From positions 124,001 through 188,000 of the forward strand of contig SJRY01000258.1 of the NCBI GenBank assembly GCA_011319805.1: a stretch of 64,000 nt of DNA, written 5' to 3'. This document shows, in pieces, positions 60,401 through 64,000 of this stretch. Below the pieces are notes generated by a model. It was not told where the DNA came from. It saw only the letters and a list, made by a program, of their open reading frames with translations, and searched no databases. A program made the position numbers and the translations under genes. Every line of letters starts with the position of its first letter. The first letter of the stretch is position 1. This DNA comes from Macrocybe gigantea (Eukaryota; Basidiomycota; Agaricomycetes; Agaricales; Callistosporiaceae).

Positions 60401-62830
60401 GATGGAAGGCTCCTAGAAACCAAAGCCGGCCTTAACATCAGAAGATTTGACGGGCCCGCCCTTGAGGCATTGCTCACAAACCATTTAGAACGTTCGCCAG
60501 TAGCAGATGGCGTGTCCCGGACAAGCAAAACTGGATAGGGCTTTTCTGGTCCCTCTGCAGGTCTTTTCCTTTCGATGCATCTGGTTATATTCGATCGTTT
60601 CCCTTGGTGCAGACAGCCCGAGGCAGTCGCTACCTCTCTCTTGAACAATGCGAATGGGACTCGGTAGTTCTACTTGATGAAACGCAACCAGCATTCATGG
60701 CAAAGTGTTTGGTTATGCAAGATCTCGATGTCGTCGCGAAGTCCAATTTCGACAATCACCATTCATGCCGCGAGCTCTTAGGCAGGTATCCAATGTTCTC
60801 TCTGGATCGCCTGTTATCGGCTCTCGCTAGACCACCTGGGATTGATGGGCGGTTTGCGAAGCTTGATCAGAGGTTGCGGGATCAATTTGCAGAATGGGCG
60901 AGGCCGAAAGTCCAGCACGTCAGCAAAGAGAAGATGCATTTGGCGCGTCAGATGCCAATCTGGCCGTCCCTGTCACGTACAAAGCAGACGATCACATTAC
61001 GCGCAGCGCAAGAAGTCCAAATGCTTCCCTTTAATGTCGACGAGGAGGTCATCCGACAATTTCTCATGGAGCCGACTTCGATTCATCAGTTTTCCCTGGG
61101 GCACCTTCAAGTCCAGCCCATGGGGTTTTCTACACTATTCTCGCGATTGTGGCTCCCACGGATTTTATCCCAAGCTCAAATGAGAACATACAAGGATCTG
61201 TTGCTATTGGTTCAGCCTGGACATTCCGTTCAGAACCTACAAGTCCCCAATGGCAATCGGGTGATGCGGCCGTTGAAAGAGCTGTATGCGCGGGACAGGC
61301 TGTTTCTGGATGCCTTCGAGAGAGACAGAGCAGACAAGTTCGTAAACGATTCGTACGCCGACATCGAACGGCACCTGAAGAGTCTCGGTCTACAAGACCA
61401 GTCAAATTTGGATTTCGACATGTTCAAGGCCTGCGCAGAAGCCATTAGCAGAGAAGCCAGCGCTAGGAATGAGACAGAGCTGATTAAGCGGGCGGAGAGT
61501 ATTTTCCAAGTCTGTGCCGACGATCTGCCTGTGCGAGAAGACAGGTCGTGGCGGTGGAGAGAGTTGGATAACGTGCGATTCATCCCTATTAATACATCAT
61601 ACAGGAGAAGCACGTTGCGCCACTTGGATGTTTCTCGTGTTGTCAGGCCCGTGGAGTCGATCGCCACACCTGGAGAGGTGGTCATTGCCAAATACGAAGC
61701 GATCGCGTGGACACAAAGGGCGCTATTGCGTTCATCCCCAAGTTCCAAGATACAAATAGTGTACGACAATTTTGGATGCCCAGATTGGACAGAAGTGGTT
61801 GGTACTTTCGTCCGACAAAGCGGTAGCACGTGGTGATCAAATTGTTTTACCCCACAGGTCGAGCATCTCCTCGCTTTTTCAAGACTTGCACAGACACATG
61901 ACGGCGAGGCTGCAATCTTGGACGATCTGAAGGAGACATACCAGTGGTTGGAAAATCACTTTCGTGACCACGAAGGAGCAGAAATGCTACGGCATGTCTC
62001 CGAACAAGTCTTTCTGAACGTGGACGATCCCAGTGGAAGCGGGGGCTGGACGTGGCATTCGGCAAGTCAGCTGCTGCTTGGCATGGGGGAAGCGAGGAAC
62101 GGCTGCTATCCAGTCGCAAGGTTTCTGCTGTCGTACCCGAATCTGCTTCACGCGGCGGGAGTGGAGAAGGTCAACAGGAATGTTCAAAGAACAGGGGATT
62201 TGGAACCGGCACTGCAGAATGGCCGGGAAGTGGTCCAGAATAGGCTCGTGGATATGCGAAGAAATTGGCGATTGACGGACGTGGTTTTCGACACGAGAGA
62301 CGGAAAAGTGCCTGCTCACCGAGTTTTGCTGCAGGCGAGCATCGGCCACTTCGCAGATTGGGCAGACTTTAATGAATCGACGACGTCCACCGCGACTCCC
62401 GCGCGAGTGGAGATGGAGGATTATAGTCATGAAACGATTGGTCTAGCGCTAGGTCAGTCGAATCGCAGCTGAACGCTGAACTCCGATGGCGGCTGACGAT
62501 TCCGCTAGACTTTGCATACACGGGAAACTGGGGAGTCGGCAAGAGGTCGATTACCACCTGCTCATCGAAATGTTGGAGCTGGCCGATTTCTGGGATTGGA
62601 ATGCGCTGAGCTCAACCGCCCGGTCGATGCTGATTGAGAAGGTAGATTTGTTTACATTCCGAGAAAGTAAGTTCGCTTGCGATGAAGAACCACAACATGA
62701 CATTGACTGGCACAATGTCGTTCAAACAGTCAGGGACGCGGCGGAGACTCACCACGCAACGGCATTGGAGCAAGCATGCATCGACTTTGAGTTGAATAAC
62801 ATCAACCTGATTGAGAGATTTGGGCTATAA
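54409..62830 (+). CDS. Giant sacsin-like protein: two ATPase/repeat units and C-terminal BTB domain
   Basis: The model is about 2,600 residues. Sacsins are large chaperone-like proteins whose repeats begin with a GHKL (Hsp90-type) ATPase fold. Unit 1 starts near the N-terminus with IGIFREYLQNSDDAGA (the E..N..DA box), then GPALLAYNNALFKESDW, GTFGKGFRSSYH across introns, YTDIPQILSGPSLCLFDPL and YTYLPLPVKTGLPAHIHSRF. Unit 2 repeats the order: FITEFIANAIDAGAKKIRF (58593 on), CPSIVVYNDSIFKDEDF, YGSGALTMFHFTEV, GTIFRLPLRKS, FSTLPLALENHLPVHINAPF and VLSSDRRQIRFD. The C-terminus has a BTB domain: DVVFDTRDGKVPAHRVLLQA, LDFAYTGNWG, LIEMLELADFWDWNALSS, with an intron at 62453-62508. About ten introns are placed. 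One frame change without splice signals is needed near 60500. Intact function is therefore uncertain. BTB domains often bind Cul3, which would make this a chaperone tied to ubiquitination (inference). Confidence 0.8.
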
Positions 62831-62994
62831 TATCAAACGATTCAATCCGGCATACATAGACACAGTAGCTTGCAGTTGTTACGTCACCGATGTCATCGAG
62901 GAGTTGATTGACGAGTGCTACGTCATTCAAACACCACTCAGTCGCGAATATAAAAAGCTTGATTCTGCATGCAACGCGCTCAACCAAAAAGAAA

Positions 62995-64000
62995 ATGGAC
63001 AAAGCATCCTCCGTTATAGCCGCCTTTGATGCAGGGAAGCTTCCCTCCACACAGCAGTTCATCGAGTTCATTGACTGGCTCGACAAACAGGGCATAATCG
63101 CCCTTGAGCCGTCGTCGTCCGCTGCAGAAGGTAACCTCACCACCCAAGGGCGTGTTCTCCTCACGCGTCTGCGCGAGATTCTGCATGCCTACAAGCAGCT
63201 CGCGAACAACAAGAACGGTGACAATGTCGTCCAAGAGGCCATCTGGCACCTTTCCCAGGGGGACGTCAGCGCCACCGCCAAGCGCACCGTCGAGACGTCT
63301 GCGATCGGCAAGCCTCAGACACATGAGCAGGCCAGATCCGACATCGAAGCCCTACGCAACGCCCTGCGCTCCATCCTGCTCGTCGTCTGGTCGTCCCTCA
63401 CTGCCGAGACCAACTCGCTTGTGACGGATTTTGCCTCCGTCGCGCGTCTCTCCCTTGCCGATGCCGCAGAGTTAATTGAGACCAGCGCTGCAAGCGCCAA
63501 GCAGAATCTCAGAGAAGTCGAACAGGGTGTTCAGCGGGGTGAAAGAATGGGAATCAGCGGAAGGAACAAAGAACGTGTTGAGCAGGAGAGAGCCGACGTA
63601 AAGGCTAAATGGGAACATGGCATGGACACAGTCAAAGGCGCGGGCGATACTGTCATTGACACTAGCCGCACGGTCTCGGAATCTGCCAAGGAAACAGCTG
63701 AGAAGTCCTCGGCACGTCTTAAGGACGCATATATCAAGGTTCGTCTTGGGAAGCGTGATGAAGAGTTGTGTCCCGCTAACCACATTGCAGATGTGCGACC
63801 GCGCGCAAGCCGATCCACAGTATCGCGACGCGATAACCACCCTGATTTCCATCCCTCAGATCAGGTTGCATCAGGCCATGGATAAGCTTACCGAAAAGAC
63901 GTCCAAGTCCACGCCCACGTTCTCCAGCTTCATTGATGATCCGACGTCAGAGAAACACGTCTCAAAGGCTCTTGATCTTTGGCAAACTTTTCTCGAGCGC
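62995..64000 (+). CDS. HAM1-like / DUF5923 family protein, 3' truncated by window edge
   Basis: The ATG at 62995 opens a helical protein whose N-terminal pattern (SVIAAFDAGKLPSTQQFIEF, then IDWLDKQGI, TTQGRVLLTRLREILHAYKQ, NNKNGDNVVQEAIWHLSQGD) resembles the fungal HAM1-like N-terminal family, also called DUF5923, found throughout basidiomycetes with no firm function. An intron at 63739-63790 joins SSARLKDAYIK to MCDRAQADPQYRDAITTLIS. The frame is still open at the window end (KALDLWQTFLER). The middle is an amphipathic, Glu/Lys/Ala-rich helical region (about 63480-63730) suited to membrane or coiled-coil contact. The rest of the gene is outside the window. The start is 164 bases after the stop of the sacsin-like gene on the same strand, so its promoter must be short. 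Family naming is from memory of the pattern. Confidence 0.7.

Noticed and set aside
60379..60486. A 108-base intron that would explain the frame change in the sacsin-like gene
   Set aside because: The segment it would remove reads as well-formed protein (VDGRLLETKAGLNIRRFDG) and the donor is weak. A single-base loss near 60505 is simpler.
63472..63852. Minus-strand frame of 126 codons at the right end
   Set aside because: It is antisense to the HAM1-like coding exon, which has clear family blocks and a sensible intron.

Overview
The window is nuclear DNA from a filamentous basidiomycete, most likely an agaricomycete. Coding regions are cut by many introns of about 45-65 bases with GT...AG ends. 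Histone H4 has three introns. Several families are typical of mushroom-forming fungi: a GH16 glucanase-like protein, a DUF6533 membrane protein, a cytochrome P450 and expanded AIG1/GIMAP-like GTPases. I saw no prokaryotic operons, CRISPR arrays, rRNA or convincing tRNA genes. All gene models below were built by eye from conserved protein blocks and splice signals.

Layout. 1-989: 3' part of a GH16 gene (+). 2518-7347: SAC3/GANP mRNA-export factor (+). 7714-10507: FHA, coiled-coil, tail-anchored protein (-). 13023-13984: p24 cargo receptor (+), closely followed by a Ptc7-type PP2C phosphatase (+, 14078-16687). 17318-18950: secreted GH28 pectinase (-). 19854-29154: accessory block with four AIG1/GIMAP-like GTPase copies (one +, three -) and a P450 at 23461-25705; two of the GTPase copies carry frameshifts. 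30217-31662: DUF6533 membrane protein (-). 32967-37524: valyl-tRNA synthetase with a probable second start for a mitochondrial form (-). 37846-39208: BAR protein (-). 39209-43873: gene-poor, with a possible small secreted protein and a possibly broken gene containing a duplicated motif. 43874-45402: septin of the Cdc12 class (-). 45633-46405: small C2HC-finger protein (-). 49128-51174: MCT-type transporter (-), divergent from the mitochondrial rRNA methyltransferase MRM2 (+, 51664-52679). 53000-53477: histone H4 (-). 54409-62830: giant sacsin-like protein with two ATPase/repeat units and a C-terminal BTB domain (+). 62995-64000: 5' part of a HAM1-like (DUF5923) gene (+).

Most genes are conserved housekeeping functions with no obvious shared pathway: RNA export and translation, ER-Golgi traffic, membrane shaping, septin cytoskeleton and chromatin. 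The two parts most worth study are the GTPase/P450 block, which looks like a recently duplicated and decaying family with an unusual G4 motif, and the sacsin-BTB protein, which joins a chaperone-type ATPase array to a possible ubiquitin-ligase adaptor domain.
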